The notes below the pieces were generated by a model. The model was not told the DNA's origin. It worked only from the letters and a program-made list of their open reading frames with translations, and did no database searches. A program made the position numbers and the translations under genes. A stretch of 64,000 nucleotides of DNA, from NCBI GenBank assembly GCA_037176725.1, contig JAZBRS010000035.1:43472001-43536000 (forward strand), given 5' to 3'. Within the stretch, counting starts at the first letter, position 1, and each line of letters begins with the position of its first letter. The stretch comes from Posidonia oceanica (lineage: Eukaryota > Streptophyta > Magnoliopsida > Alismatales > Posidoniaceae). Shown here one piece after another: positions 1-11,534 of this stretch.

Positions 1-936
1 GCCATGATGTGATAATCATTTTTTATGTCCACGCAAAATCTGGGGACCTGTACGTAATTTTTGAAGAACTGTGGTGCTACCTCGCAATTTTCCAAATACT
101 CTGCGGGACCCTTTGGAGATGTCCACCTGTGCTGATTTTCATGTCAATTTTGTCAGATAGGGTGATTTCTGGTTGATTTGCTCTAAAGCTAGGGTGTGAC
201 TGCAAATTTTCTAGGTAAATTGCACTTTAGCCCCTGAAGAAATTTGCCGGGAATGCCGAAGATTTTAAAAACCTGACGGGCCCCCTCAGGGTAACCGCTG
301 CAACTACTTTGTGGTGGGGGTGCACCCGTTCACCTGATTTGCCAAAGATTGAATGCATTTGCAACTTAGGATTTATTTTTGTCAATGTTTCGATTTACAC
401 ATTTCCTTTTAAGCATTTTGCTCAAAATAAAAGGGGGTGCCCTGACAGCCCTCTCCACCCTTCTCTCTTCTGTTGAGTGTGGCATGCTAATTAGGCCGCT
501 GGACTTAGCATTTTAAATCCTGAGCCCTGCTTGTATGTATGACCACCATGATTTGCATTCTGACTTTCTACCAAACCTAGTGATGCTTTGTTTAGGTTTG
601 TCTGAATCTTGACATAACCCGTCAAATCTATGCCTGCCTGCCATGCATTGTATTCTTGTTAGCTTTGGCGACGCTTTGTTTGATCCTAACTGCATTTTAA
701 ATACCGAGATTTGTTTAAATCCATGATAAAATATGCCCGTATTGCCATTTGCCTGATCTGCATGCGTAAGGTGGGGTTGCACCTGCAATTTTTTTCCTTT
801 TTTAGCATGCCTGTTGTTTGCACTTGTATGATTCTGCCTATGTTTGGCATTACTCTGTAAGATAAATGTTGTTCGTATGTTTTTTCTTGCATTTAAAATA
901 TGACTTGCTCTGAGCCTCTCGACTTTTGGCTTTGCA
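1..936. other. No recognisable gene; AT-rich region upstream of the PMD pseudogene
   Basis: No family is recognised here. The stretch may hold the 5' untranslated region and first introns of the plus-strand PMD pseudogene. The opening bases (about 18-60) contain a 'ccacgcaaa...ggacctgtacg' phrase that resembles the ACGCGGGACC-type motifs at 3545-3600, 5425-5460 and inside the LTR of element A. The minus-strand ORF at 513-1103 has no family features and antisenses the first exon, so it is taken as chance. Confidence 0.4.
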
Positions 937-3260
937 GTCTGGTTCGAGGCGAGCGGGCACGAGTGGTGCCTCGAGTTCGAGGTCTCGGGGACAGCGAGCC
1001 GCGGGATCCCAAGCGTCTGGGGGCGCTTCCGACTTAATGACTCGCAGGAGGGTTCCGCTAGTCCAGGTCCAGCCATTCCCTTAGAGGTAGACTCAAAACC
1101 CAACTTTTCAATCTGTACTTTTGTTTCTGCTTCTGTCTTTTAAAAAATGGTTCTGTTTCTGATTCATGCTTCGAACTTTTGGCAGGAAATGGGAAATTAT
1201 GGTGGCCGCCTGCTTAGCAGGGACCACATCTGCGACCATGACTGGTTTGAGGTAAGGCAACTCTTCCCCTGTTAGTCACTTGCTTCGCATGTATGTTGGC
1301 CTTTTTTGACCTGTTCTGCTACTTACACAGGACGGGAACTCCCGCTGGGTGATGCAGTGCGGCTGGGCACCGATGTTGGTTCATTTTCGTCGTCTGCCAG
1401 ATTTTTTGCAGGACTTTTTGCTGCATCAGAGTCACTTTGGCAGCTTTCTAAGGATCCCAGCCATCCACGGCCACTACAACTTCTTCCGAGCTTTGGTTGA
1501 GCGGTGGCGGTTCAAGACACATACCTTCCACTTCCCATACGGGGAGATGACGATCCTGCCCGAGCACTGGGCCCTGCTGTCCGGGTTGACTTTTGGAGGA
1601 GAGCCCATAGTGGGCAAGGGCGTTTTGGGATACGCCAGAGTTCTTGAGTTGCTAAGGAGGCCAATGCCGGATCAGACGTGTTCGACTTACAACTTCTGTG
1701 CGTCATGGCTGCGGGAGTGGAGCAAGATTTGGCTGGACCCGGCCCCCGGCTCGGCGGAGGCAGCTTTTGTTCTTCGCCACTTCTTGCTAGACCTGCTAGG
1801 GGTCATCTTTTGCAACGTGTCTGGATATTGCGTCCATGCAGATTGGTTCGTCTACCTAGATGACTTGGGCGAGCTTTGGCGCTATGACTGCGGAGGCGCT
1901 AGCTACACGTACCTTCTGTGCGGCTTGGACGACATAGTTTGCAAGAACTACCGGTCGTACGTGGGCTTGTACCCCTTGATTACTGTAAGCGTTAAGCTTG
2001 CTTCTGTTCTGCATTACTTTCAACTCTGTTTATCTGTTGGCTGTACTGATATATTTGCCTGCTTGCCTTGCAGCACTGGGCGATGGAGCACTCTTGGCAG
2101 GGACACTACTTCTTTCGCCTCCGTCCTGAGCTTCTTCCACTTCCCCAGCAGTGGTGCGAGCTGGATCATATGGCGGCCTCGGGGGTTTACGGGTACGAGT
2201 CGTACCGATACCTCCTTGATATCATCCAGGCTAACGAGTTGAGCTCTTTAAATTCTAGTTTGCATTTAGTGTATATAAACTACTTAGAAAAACTGTTCTG
2301 ATGATTGTTTTGTTTGCTTTCAGGTGGACCTACGTCCTTTTCTGAGGTACGAGACCTTGGAGTGGGCCCCTTGGTCTCCGACTGGAGGCTGAGGAGAGTG
2401 CAGGTTCAGTTCTTCTACCTCAAACGTTATGCTTACTACCTTCCCAGGAGGGTCCGCCACCAGTTCACTCGGGAGTTCAGCATTCCCAGGCTGCTGCCTA
2501 TTGATATGGTGTCTGAGATTCTGACTCAGGCCGTTGCCAGGACTGCTTTGGCCAGGTCAGCGATGGCTCAGAGTCGGTTTACTATCTGGGAGGTCTCCTA
2601 TGATGAGTACATGGATTGGTTTGAGCGGGTTTCCTAACCGCACTTGTTCCCGAAAGATCTTCGGGAGGGATAGATGTAGATGTGGTACAACGAAGGCTGG
2701 AGTCAGGTAAAGAACTCTTAATACCACCGTAGATCTGATAAATTAGTATCTATCCTTACATTCTGACTCTTTGACTTGAATACAGGCCTTCGAGGTGCGG
2801 CTGCGGGATTGGATGCAGCAGATGCGGGCAGCTTGGGTAAAATAGCTATAGAAAAGCTTTTAATTTCACTTGTAAATGTATATCCGCCTGTTCTGACATA
2901 TTTGGCTCTTTGGCACAGGCGAGGCGGCAGCGGTGGCTTTCAGAGGTATAAGCTTGAACTGAACGCAAATAGCTTAATTTACCATAAATGCTTGCTAAAC
3001 ATCTTACGTTTGCTTTTCAGGGAAGTAGTTCCCGACCGGTCGTCAACACTGAGTCCAGTAGTGAGTTTAGCGTGGACTTTGCCTTGGCAGATGTGTTAGA
3101 TGCAGAGTCCCCTACTGGGGAGTGCAGTATGGGGCTGGGTCCCTCACAGTCTCGACTAGTTGCAGCCAGGCTTGCCAGGAGACTGCGAAGAAAGCAAGAC
3201 CGGGAGGGCCTCCTGAGGATCCACGGTGCCCTGCCTCCTGACTCATCTGAGGAAGACTGA
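937..3260 (+). pseudogene. Plant mobile domain (PMD, MAIN/MAIL-like) gene with introns, broken
   Basis: PMD proteins are nuclear plant proteins related to MAIN/MAIL1 and are often carried by transposons. Visible exons: a Ser/Arg/Gly-rich N-terminal stretch (about 937-1085); 1186-1251 encoding GNYGGRLLSRDHICDHDWFE, ended by a GTAAGG donor; 1331-1984 (218 codons, after an ACACAG acceptor), which carries the PMD core with the signature HTFHFPYGEMTILPEHWALL; 1985-2073 is an intron (GTAAGC to TTGCAG); then 2074 to about 2240. The junction to the exon near 2324 does not stay in frame, so a frameshift is likely between 2240 and 2400. In the exon ending near 2706, three in-frame stops follow (2635-2637, 2671-2673, 2677-2679) before the code resumes as MWYNEGWSQ. 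The last exon (about 3021-3260) is basic (LARRLRRKQ) and ends in an acidic tail (SSEED). The start codon is not identified. The gene runs antisense to element A. Confidence 0.75.
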
Positions 3261-3900
3261 GTGCCTGTAGTCATCGGATCTTTTGCTGGACCGTTTGCAT
3301 TCTGTTTACCTTCTTTATGTTCATCGTCTGCCTGTACTTCTGGTATTGTAAACTTAATTGAATATGGAATGCAAAAAAAAAAATGCCCGAGGGGCTTTCT
3401 AGATGACAAAACATGTGTATCTGTGCTTGTACTGAATGCATGTGTCTATATGATCAAGCAAATGGCCTCTTCTGCAGTTTTCCCAAAGTTCCATGGGTTT
3501 TAGGTGACTTAAGTTAACTTAAGTTACAGTCAGGATTTTTACTGTAAAAAATGCGGGATCTCCACGCAGGACCTGCGCGTAGGACCTCGACGCGGGACCA
3601 AGATGCCTTCTTTTGTGTCATGGGATCTGCACTTCTAGGGCACCTATTTATATGCCCCTACAACCCATGGGAGTGCTAGATGCCTCTCAAAAACCCTGTG
3701 GCTGCCTCCTCTCCCATTTTTCTCCAAAATGGTGGGTTTCTCTTGTTTTTTCCTTGATTCTATGGTTGGCCCACCATATCCTAGGCCTCCATGGTGGTGG
3801 GGAGCTCCTGCCGGCTCGGCGAGGCTGCTGTCCAGCCCTCCTCCTACCGTTCTTTTTGTTTGTTGGGCTCCATTCTGATCTTTGCATTTGTTTTGTGCAG
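3261..3900. other. Spacer between the PMD and DUF7745-like genes
   Basis: No gene is supported. At 3545-3600 there is a cluster of ACGCGGGACC-like phrases (GCGGGATCTCCACGCAGGAC, then GCGTAGGACC and ACGCGGGACC) that recurs at 5425-5460 and in the LTR of A. The reading frame of the downstream gene stays open from 3613 across this spacer, but its content up to 3900 is hydrophobic, low in family character, and ends in a pyrimidine-rich CAG, so it is more likely 5' untranslated sequence plus an intron. Confidence 0.4.
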
Positions 3901-5186
3901 GCTTTTCCCACTTTGGTCACCTCGGTTCATTGCTCGGAGGTACTACGTGCATGGATCAGAAGTCTCACCGCCGATGACTGTGACACGCTACGGCTGTGGG
4001 CCATTTCCTCCCGGATGCTAAATGTAGCCGAGGTGGAAGTCAGCTGCCACCTCCTTTGTGCTGCGGCGAGGTTCTGGAAGCCCTTGCTCCACGTTTTCCG
4101 CTTTGGCTTAGTGGAAATGACGCCCACCCTGGAGGAGGTGTGCCGGATCTACGGCTTGTCACCACTGTCAGGGCCTGCTGTGTTCATGAGACGTGAGGGC
4201 TATGCGTCCGTCCTACGTCAGCTGACGAGCCTCACTCTTGGGGAGTGTGCGGAGAGGTTGATCCGTACTGACGGGCCGATGCCTAGGATTCGCCTAGAAT
4301 ATTTTGAGCAGACGATCCCGAGGCGTGCCACCTTGGGTGATGAGTTGTGGCTTAGGGGGTTCGTCACCTGCTTCCTTGGTGAGCTGATCTTTGGCCATGG
4401 CCAGCTAGTTGTCGCCGTTGAGGTGGCCGAGGTAGCCTTGGCTGTAGTGACCTGGCAGATTGATCTGGCGCCGGTGATTTTGGCAGAGACCTTCTATGGG
4501 CTGGACAGGGTCTCACATCGCTGTCGCCATTTCCACAGGTGTGCGGCTATGGTTCAGGTAAGCTGCCCATTATAACTACCCGGATGGCCTGATCTGCTTC
4601 TGCTTTGCTGACTCTGTTATGCTCTTTCTTTCAGGTCTGGCTGGCCTGTCACATGGGAGCAATGACTATCCGCCCTCAGCGTCCTATTTTTGAAAGCCAC
4701 TGCCGCTCTGGGCATGCCCGGGCCATAGGGAGTATCCGGGAGGAGTACGAGAAGCTGGAGGGGCTGACTGGGGACACTGCGGTCTGGCGGATTCTCCCTA
4801 CTGTGGCGGATCCATTTACCGTGTTCTTCAATGGAAACAACGCACGGTTGGTCGTCCTGCCGGGGTTTGTTGGGGGTGTTGAGTTTCATCCCATCTGAGT
4901 GCTGCGACAGTTTGGCCTTCGCCAGGACGCATTCATTGAGGGCCACATGTCCGAGAGATTCCGGTCTTATCTGCTCAATTCTTCGGTGATGACGGAGGAG
5001 CTAGCCCACCTTATGAGAGGTGGAATCAGATCCACTGATATAGCTGCGGTGCCTGGCTCAGACTGTACTGCTAGTTATATCGCTGAGGTGCAAGCAACAT
5101 GGCCCATCAGCGAGGTCCCACCTAGTGGTCCTTTGTTTAGTGATGCCGAGAGCTCCAAGAGGGTGGGGCCTAGCTTGGATAGATGA
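3901..5186 (+). pseudogene. DUF7745 / plant-mobile-domain-like gene, two exons, one nonsense codon
   Basis: Exon 3901-4557 follows a TTGTGCAG acceptor and ends at CAG|GTAAGC; the intron is 4558-4634 (ends TTTCAG); exon two is 4635-5186. Features seen: FRFGLVEMTPTLEEVCRIYG (the PTLEE motif usual in DUF7745 proteins), DELWLRGFVTCFLGELIFG, LAPVILAETFYGLDR, then across the splice VQ|VWLACHM, and VLRQFGLRQ near the C-terminus. All of these follow the usual order in the family, whose function is unknown. The only break is a TGA at 4896-4898 just before VLRQFG, where relatives usually carry Arg; CGA to TGA is the simplest route. Both splice sites are intact. The gene is antisense to element A and lies 640 bp after the PMD pseudogene on the same strand. 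The true start codon is uncertain; upstream open frame reaches 3613. Confidence 0.7.
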
Positions 5187-6690
5187 AAGCAAAGTGTAAC
5201 ATGTTGATCAACCCTGCGACTTGTGCAGGTCAAATCCGATGCTTGTAACCAGATTTCAATGAATATCAAGCTATTATGATGTTGTGTTATGCTTCCATAT
5301 TGGCTTCTGTTTGTGGCGCTTGGGGCCTTCTTGATCTTGTAAGCAAAATGCAACCCAATCCACTAGCAACTGTTCTGTAGCCAAAGCCCTGTTAAACACG
5401 CGATAACTGAATGTGGGCTCCTCACGCAGGAGCTGAGCGCGGGATCTACACGCGGGGATGGTTTAATTGGCCACTGTCAGTGTTTTCCTCCCCTCTGAGT
5501 GGTGTAAGGGGGTCAGGCGTAGCCCCCTGACTTAATGTCTATGACACTCGAACCGTGGGCAAGTTTGCTTTGCCTCCTGTCAAGGATTCTGCCTCTGAAT
5601 TGTGATCCACCAGCAATGTCTGGCCTGAACTCGGTGTATTCTTCGACACTGGCTTACTATTGGTGGCCTCTGACTGATGTTGGGTGAGCGATGCATGTCT
5701 GGCTTAGGAATGTCCTGTCCTTAGCCATATTGGCCCAGTGATCTCTATATCGGGCAACGGCGTGCCTTGGCTCAGAACCGAGCGGGAACCTTGCAGTGTT
5801 CGGTAAAGAGATGCTAAATGAATGCATGATTGATGCAAATGTTTTGTCATCCTTAGTATATGGAATGCTTTCAATGCCTGCCATGGAGGAGGGTGCGGTC
5901 TCAAACCTCATCCGACTCTACCTGGACTCTTAGCTGTTGGTGGCACTCAGGGAAGGGTAATGGTGTGTTTGGTTGGTGGTGAGATGAGAATGGGCTTCGT
6001 GCCAAGCCCTCTCTAGGACCTACACCTTCTTGTTTAATTTTTTTTGTTTTTCTCCCACACAGACGAGCAGGCTCACTCTATCCTTGACTTGGAGGTAACG
6101 GATGCCTGGTCTGGTGCTCAAGAGTTATCATTACTAAAGGGGTGGCTAGTACTTGGGGGAATGTGTGCTTCCCAGGCATGGGCTTCGACTCCTCTCCAAG
6201 GTTGGTTGAGGGAATGGGGCTACTCTGCTCGCCTCTAACTCTAGGGCTAGCTTCTATCTTCGCCTTCTATCTTCTTGTTTCTTTTGTGCCCTGGTAGGCG
6301 GATATGTAAATTTTGTATGGCTCACACTCTCGCTCTCGCCTTAGCTTTTTGTCTCCCTCTCGAGGTGTAGGTCCTAGGAGGTTTGAACATTTCATCCATT
6401 CTCATATTGAAGATGGCTCACTTACTGGCTAAGACATCTAGGTAGGACCAGATGAAGCGAGGTCGGACCCTTTCTCGAGCAGGCAAGCTCTTCCGATTTT
6501 CCTCATTGGACCATGATTGTAATGCATGATGATGGTATTGTACGCTACGCGCAAATGCTGTTTATGACCGGTAGGATAGCATGTAAAGCAAATAAAAGAG
6601 TGCAGATGCGAGTGCATGATAATGGGGTGGTCATGCATGCATGAGATGCAGGGGGAAGAGAATTCTGCAAGGCAAGGATACAGTTCCAAA
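5187..6690. other. Spacer between the antisense genes and the end of pol in element A
   Basis: No coding region is supported on either strand. A further ACGCGGG cluster is at 5425-5460. Short ORFs (for example 6044-6238 plus, 5657-5911 minus) have no family signature. In other Tat elements this position, between pol and the 3' LTR, is a non-coding or extra-ORF region, which fits. Confidence 0.45.
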
Positions 6691-7935
6691 TCACTGGTAG
6701 TATTTTTTAAGTAGCAGGCATTGACTAGCTCGGACTGCTCGACCTGATCCATGCTCTCGAGGATTGCTGCACCCCCAGAGAATATCTGTTTGATGACGTA
6801 AGGACCATGCCAGTTGGGCTGAAATTTGCTCGACCGTCAAGGAGGTGAATAGCTAGCAGGACCAAGTCATCGGGCGTGAAACTTCTGGGTCTGACTTTCT
6901 TCTGATAGGATCTGGCCATCCTCTTCTGATAGCATTGAGCGTGGTGCATCGCCTGCAGTCTACGCTCGTCGATCAGGTTCAATTGGGCGCAGGGGTCTTC
7001 GACCCATTCTGCTTCTTCCAGTTCCGCCTCCTTTAGGATCCGTAAAGACGGGATCTCATCTTCAACAGGTAAAACTGCCTCCATGCCATAGACCAGCGAA
7101 TATGGAGTTGCTCCTGTCGAGGTCTGGACCGGTGTTCTATAGGCCCAAGGTGCATATGGGAGCTTGTCGTGCCAATCCTTGTGAGTTTCTGTCATCTTCT
7201 TGAGGATCTTTACCAAGTTCTTGTTGGCTAACTCAACTGCGTCATTGATCTATGGCTGATAAGGGGAGGACTTGTGGTGTTTGATCTTGAAATTGTGTAG
7301 GCATTCCTCCATTCTCTTCGCTGTGAAGTTCGTGCCATTGTTAGAGATGAGCGCATACGGGACCCCGTAACAGACAATGATATTGTTCCTGATGAACTTC
7401 TCTGTTACTACGGCCGTTACTGTCTTGTACGAGGCCGCCTCTACCCATTTGGTAGAGTAGTCGATCGCCACAAGGATGAAGTGATGACCGTTGGAGGCTA
7501 CAGGATGGATTGCGCCGATGACATCAATCCCCCAAGTGGAGAAGGGCCAAGGTGACGCCATGCTGTGAAGCTACTGCGGTGGCGCATGGATGAAATTCCC
7601 ATGTATCTGACAGTTGTGGCATCTGCGCACGAACCAGCAACAATCTGCCTCCATACTGGATCAGAAGTAGTCTTGCAGCATAATTTTCTTGGCTAGTAAC
7701 ATGCCATTCATGTGTGGGCTGCATATCCCTACATGGACCTGAAGCATCAGTGTGTCAGCCTCTCTTTTGTTTGCGCAGCGTAGGAGCATCTGATTGTAGG
7801 ACCCTCTGTAGAGATGTCCTGCTCCCAAGACATATTTGGACGCTAGGCGTGCCATAGTCTTCTGTCTACTGTTGGTGTGCCAGTTGGGAGGTTGCCAGAC
7901 TCCAGGAAGACCTTGATGTCATGGTACCAGGGTGA
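6691..7935 (-). pseudogene. Ty3/gypsy pol fragment of element A: RNase H-integrase linker, zinc finger, integrase core and C-terminal region
   Basis: Reading leftward on the minus strand: the linker WYHDIKVFLESGNLP (about 7925); the HHCC zinc-binding module (VHVGICSPHMNG, then RRCHNCQIHGN); the integrase core (PFSTWGIDVIGAI, AIDYSTKWVEA, ISNNGTNF, AVELANKN); the usual PYAPWAYRTPVQTSTGATPY block; and an end near 6850-6691 that in another frame reads WHGPYVIKQIFSGGA and KKYYQ then TGA. Integrase would insert the DNA copy into the genome. It is dead here: the second catalytic Asp is Asn (codon 7340-7342), there are in-frame TAG codons at 7250-7252 and 7571-7573, and frameshifts in the zinc-finger and C-terminal parts. 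Reverse transcriptase and RNase H are missing upstream. Confidence 0.88.
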
Positions 7936-9282
7936 TTCCCGAACGGCTCATGGGGTTTCTACACAGTGGAGACCAGGTCCTCCCGCTTTGGGATCAGGTC
8001 AAGATTAAAAGAGTATTGTTCCACGAACGCCTGGGTGAGGGCGCTCCAGGTCTTAATGGAGGCCATATCAAGTGAAGTGAACCACTTGAGAGCTGGGCCA
8101 GTAAGACTCGATTGGAACAGGCGGATAAGAAACCTCTCATTGCCTTGAAGCTGTGTGAGGTCCCTGCAATAAGCCCGTAGATGGGAGATAGGGTAGCCCT
8201 TCCCGTTGTACTTGTCAAAGTCTGGGACGTGGAAATTCACTGGGAGTACAGCCTTTGGGAAGTAATAGAGGTCCTGGTACTCGAAGGACTGGCGCTCCCC
8301 ACCCTGCACTCGACGGAGTGCTCTCTCCAGATCACACATCCTGTTAAGGAGGGCATTCGGGGTCGCTGCTGGCAAGGATGATGCAGCTGGGGCAAGGTTG
8401 GCATATGCTGTCTGGGTCGCACCTAAGTGCTCCTCCGGATCCACCATCTCGTCGGCTGGTGAGGCGACGTGATGGCTGGCATACCTATGCAAGGGTGTGT
8501 GGTGCTACAGGGTGTATGCAGGAACCTGAGTCTGCTAATGCAGGGGGGAAGAAAAGCAGAATGTTGTGCTGTGGGTGGTGTAGCATGCGGAAGCAACAGC
8601 TGCTGCAATGGCACGGTGTCGGACTACAGGCCAAGTGGGTGCTGTGTTCCTGTCACCCCGGGAGCTGACCACCAGAGGGAGGAGTGAAATGCTGTGCAGT
8701 GAGAAGTGGGTGCACAGGAGGCAGCGATGTCGCCCCCATCGTCGGAGCAATGAGTAGCTGCGGCGATGGCCGAGGCGGAGGTGTAGTGGGAAATGCCTGA
8801 AACTGGAAGGGAGGGACCAAAGGGACCTCAGGAGCCACGAGAGGATGAATAGATAGAGCCATGTCCTGCAGATGCTAGACAAGCCCTAATAGGTGCTGGT
8901 ACTGCGCTTCAGGTGTCCCGTTAGTGGGAATACTGAATTGCAGTGGCTGCGGAGGAACGGGCGCAACAGGTGGGGACACAGACTGTCCAACAGGGCAGAA
9001 TCCTACATCAGGAGGTGCTATCGCAGTGGGGGGATCAAGCACAAGACCCGAGACATTATACAGCGTTTCCAGGGCTCGAGAGGTTGTCACCGTGACAGAT
9101 TCGGTGACAGTCCCTGGGGTTATGGTTGCCAGATGATGTCCAAAAATTCCAAGGTTCCCCTGCACTTGAAAGTGAAAGGTGCGAGGGGCAACAGTGGAGG
9201 TCAAAACCACAGAAGGGGAGGTCGGAACCTGGGACCCCTCCAAGGTGACAGAGAACATGGGCTCACTGACCTACTGGGCCAT
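7936..9282 (-). pseudogene. gag: gag of element A, truncated and broken
   Basis: Gag would form the virus-like particle that packages the element RNA. The start MAQ is at 9282-9280 by comparison with the other three gags in this window, but codon 4 is TAG (9271-9273). The disordered Pro/Ser/Thr-rich N-terminal half (9258-8875, 8862-8653) shows the shared blocks PQPLQFSIPTNG and RPSPQLLIAPTMGA; the conserved gag domain (8492-7959) has FHVPDFDKYNGKGYPISHLR, FQSSLTGPALKWFTSLDMAS and AFVEQYSFNLDLIPKREDLV. Several frame changes interrupt it. Shortly after KREDLV (with a TAG) the sequence reads KPHEPFGNH and then runs directly into the RNase H-integrase linker, so the zinc-knuckle end of gag is deleted. 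Confidence 0.85.
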
Positions 9283-10770
9283 GGCGGTCTGAGAGCGAGT
9301 GAGAACTGGACTGTGACAGGGAACAGAAGAACGACGCCTAGGACGAGCTATCGTCGAACTCGACGAATAACTCGAGAAAGGAGGGTCGAGAAAGAGGTGT
9401 CACAATAAGGGTGTGAGCAAAGAAACAGACTCGAGCTCTAGTAAGGGAACTCGCTCACAGTCCTGAGGGACAAAACAAACAAAACAGGTTAGGACCCGAC
9501 AAATGAATGCAAATGCTGTTAGTTGTGATATGGATGATATGCATATGAATGCTCTCTAACAAGCTCTCTCTCACCAATCTAGTGTGTCCTAGTAGGTTAT
9601 CTACTCCGGATCCACATAGGGTGTATAGGTCTCCGACTCGGTCAGAAAAGTAAGGCTCCCGTCTAAATTCTAGCCAAAACCAGACGGTGACGGGTGGTGT
9701 GTTTGGGAGCCGTCAACCTGCCAAAGCAAGGCTTGTACCCCCTAGTAACACCGACACGACCCCAGACAAGGGGGGACAGAGCCAATCCACCTGCACTATC
9801 GCCAAAGCGACGGAACGGGCGGACGGGATCTATCCTTCTCAGACTAATAGGTGGACTCAGGGAAGAGAAGAATGCATGCCCTATATGCTCAGACATGCGA
9901 GTATGCATTAAGTTTTTTAGCTTGCACATTTTATTAACCGCAAGGGGGTAAAAGTTGGTGTAGAAGCTCTAGTAAGCCTAAGCGTCACTTTTATTTGCAT
10001 TTTTTAAGTTAAACCAAGGGAGGAGGCAATCACATCTCCACTTTACCTTAGGATTAATGCAAGAAAGGGGAAACAAACATTCAAACATGGCAATGCTAAG
10101 TCATACATCACATCAAAAGGCATGAGCATGGCATGTGATTGTGTTGTGTGCATGATTCGTGAAATGAAAACAATCATCAAATCAAAGAAAGGCATGTATA
10201 TGTTAAGGCATGTGTGTGCGATGATATGATATGTAGGTGTAGAAAGAGAAAGGACATTCAATCACGACACTACAATTAAGCCTCAGTAAAGTAACAAGTG
10301 CTAGAGCAATGATGCAAGAAAGAAAAGACCACAAGATGAGTGAAAGGCTGAAGACAAAAAGTCAGAGTCTAGTATCCCCAGCTAAGTCGCCACTTTACTG
10401 TAACCGTCTCTCGAGTACGACGCAGGGCCGCTGCCAAAGCTCGCAGACGCCTGGTCGAAGAGAAAGAGGGCCACAGTTAATGGTGTATCCGAGAAAAGTT
10501 CGACTCAAAGAAGAAAACACCAATAAAATGATAAGTGACGATAAAAAGAGAGAAAGAATGAAGTCAAGTCTGATTTCCCCGACGAAGTGGCCACTCTTTT
10601 GTGACCGTCTTTCGTATACGACATGGGGGCCGCTACCAAAGCTCGCAGACGCCCGGCCGAAGAGAAAGAGGGCCACAGTTAATGGTGTATCCGAGGAGAA
10701 TTCGACTAGATTAAAAGAACAAAAAAACCCAATAATTGACGAAATCAGCGAATAAAATAAACAACGCAAA
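9283..10770 (-). other. Untranslated leader of element A
   Basis: Non-coding. The part near 9590-9860 matches the leader of B (36760-37010) and C (19060-19290), with the phrases 'caccgacacgacccc' and 'acaaggggg', so the leader is homologous across the elements. Two extra primer-binding-site-like sequences are embedded (next entries). Confidence 0.6.
10365..10770 (-). repeat. Tandem duplication of about 202 bp carrying primer-binding-site-like sequence
   Basis: Two imperfect copies can be aligned through 'GCCGCTRCCAAAGCTCGCAG' (10427 and 10629, period 202) and 'GAGGGCCACAGTTAATGG'. Each begins next to a primer-binding-site-like sequence (minus strand TGGCGACTTAGCTGGGGA from 10392, and TGGCCACTTCGTCGGGGA from 10593). 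Confidence 0.8.
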
Positions 10771-10785
10771 AAGGGGGAGTCGCCA
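10771..10785 (-). promoter_or_regulatory. Primer binding site of element A
   Basis: Minus strand TGGCGACTCCCCCTT starting at 10785. It starts with TGG, as expected for pairing with the CCA end of a tRNA, and sits 11 bases inside the probable LTR end. Ogre-type elements are known to use a tRNA-Arg; the tRNA is not determined here. Confidence 0.65.
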
Positions 10786-11069
10786 CCTAGTCTAATTGAG
10801 AAAAGCCGAAAGACGAGGAAAACCAGATGTAAATTAATAAAACGAAAGAAAACCAAAGTGGATCCATGCAAAATGGATGCGACACTGGGTCATTGCGGTC
10901 CAGAGATGGGTAAGAACTCCTGTTATGTGTGGGGAAGGTGTTAGGCACCCCCGACACGCCCGAGGAGTGGTCTTTTCTAACGTCATTCCACTCATAGTGT
11001 GGCTCAATGTGGGCCGAAAGCCAATGCATGTATGCTTGCTAGCAAAAAGAAACATGCCATGATAATGCA

Positions 11070-11370
11070 AGGAGGTGAAAGGAAAAGCCTCAAATAAACA
11101 TGTATAAAGGTTAAATGAAACCAAGGAAGTAGCTACACAAAGCTAGGAGGTAAACATGCATAAGGAAAACAAGTGCAAGAGGATAAGACTCAGATAAACA
11201 TTCATGAATGCTAAAAGAAACCAGGTAAGTGACAATATAATGCTGGAAAGTAACATGCATAATAGAAAGCAAATGCAAGGCATATAAGGCTTAGATAAAC
11301 ATTGCTTAGCACTAAAAAGAAACAGAGAAGTAACTAAATGATGCTTGGATGTAAACATGCATAAAGGAAA
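11070..11370 (-). repeat. About 100-bp tandem repeat, three units, in the LTR of A
   Basis: The phrase 'aacatgcataa' recurs near 11152, 11252 and 11352 within longer similar stretches ('agataaacatt', 'aaaagaaacca'). Confidence 0.7.
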
Positions 11371-11534
11371 GCTAAGACAAGAGTACAAGGCTCTATCCAC
11401 ATTTGTAGAGGCTACTGTTAAAAATGCGAGAGGCCCATGCGGGACCTCCATGCGGGAACAGTCCGCTAGTCTAGTGGAAAGTCCTGGCCAAATGGGAGGC
11501 TTTCCTCAATTCAATTCGGTATAGGATCGGTTGA

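Noticed and set aside
513..1103. 196-residue minus-strand ORF at the left edge
   Set aside because: It has no family motif and lies opposite the first exon of the PMD pseudogene.
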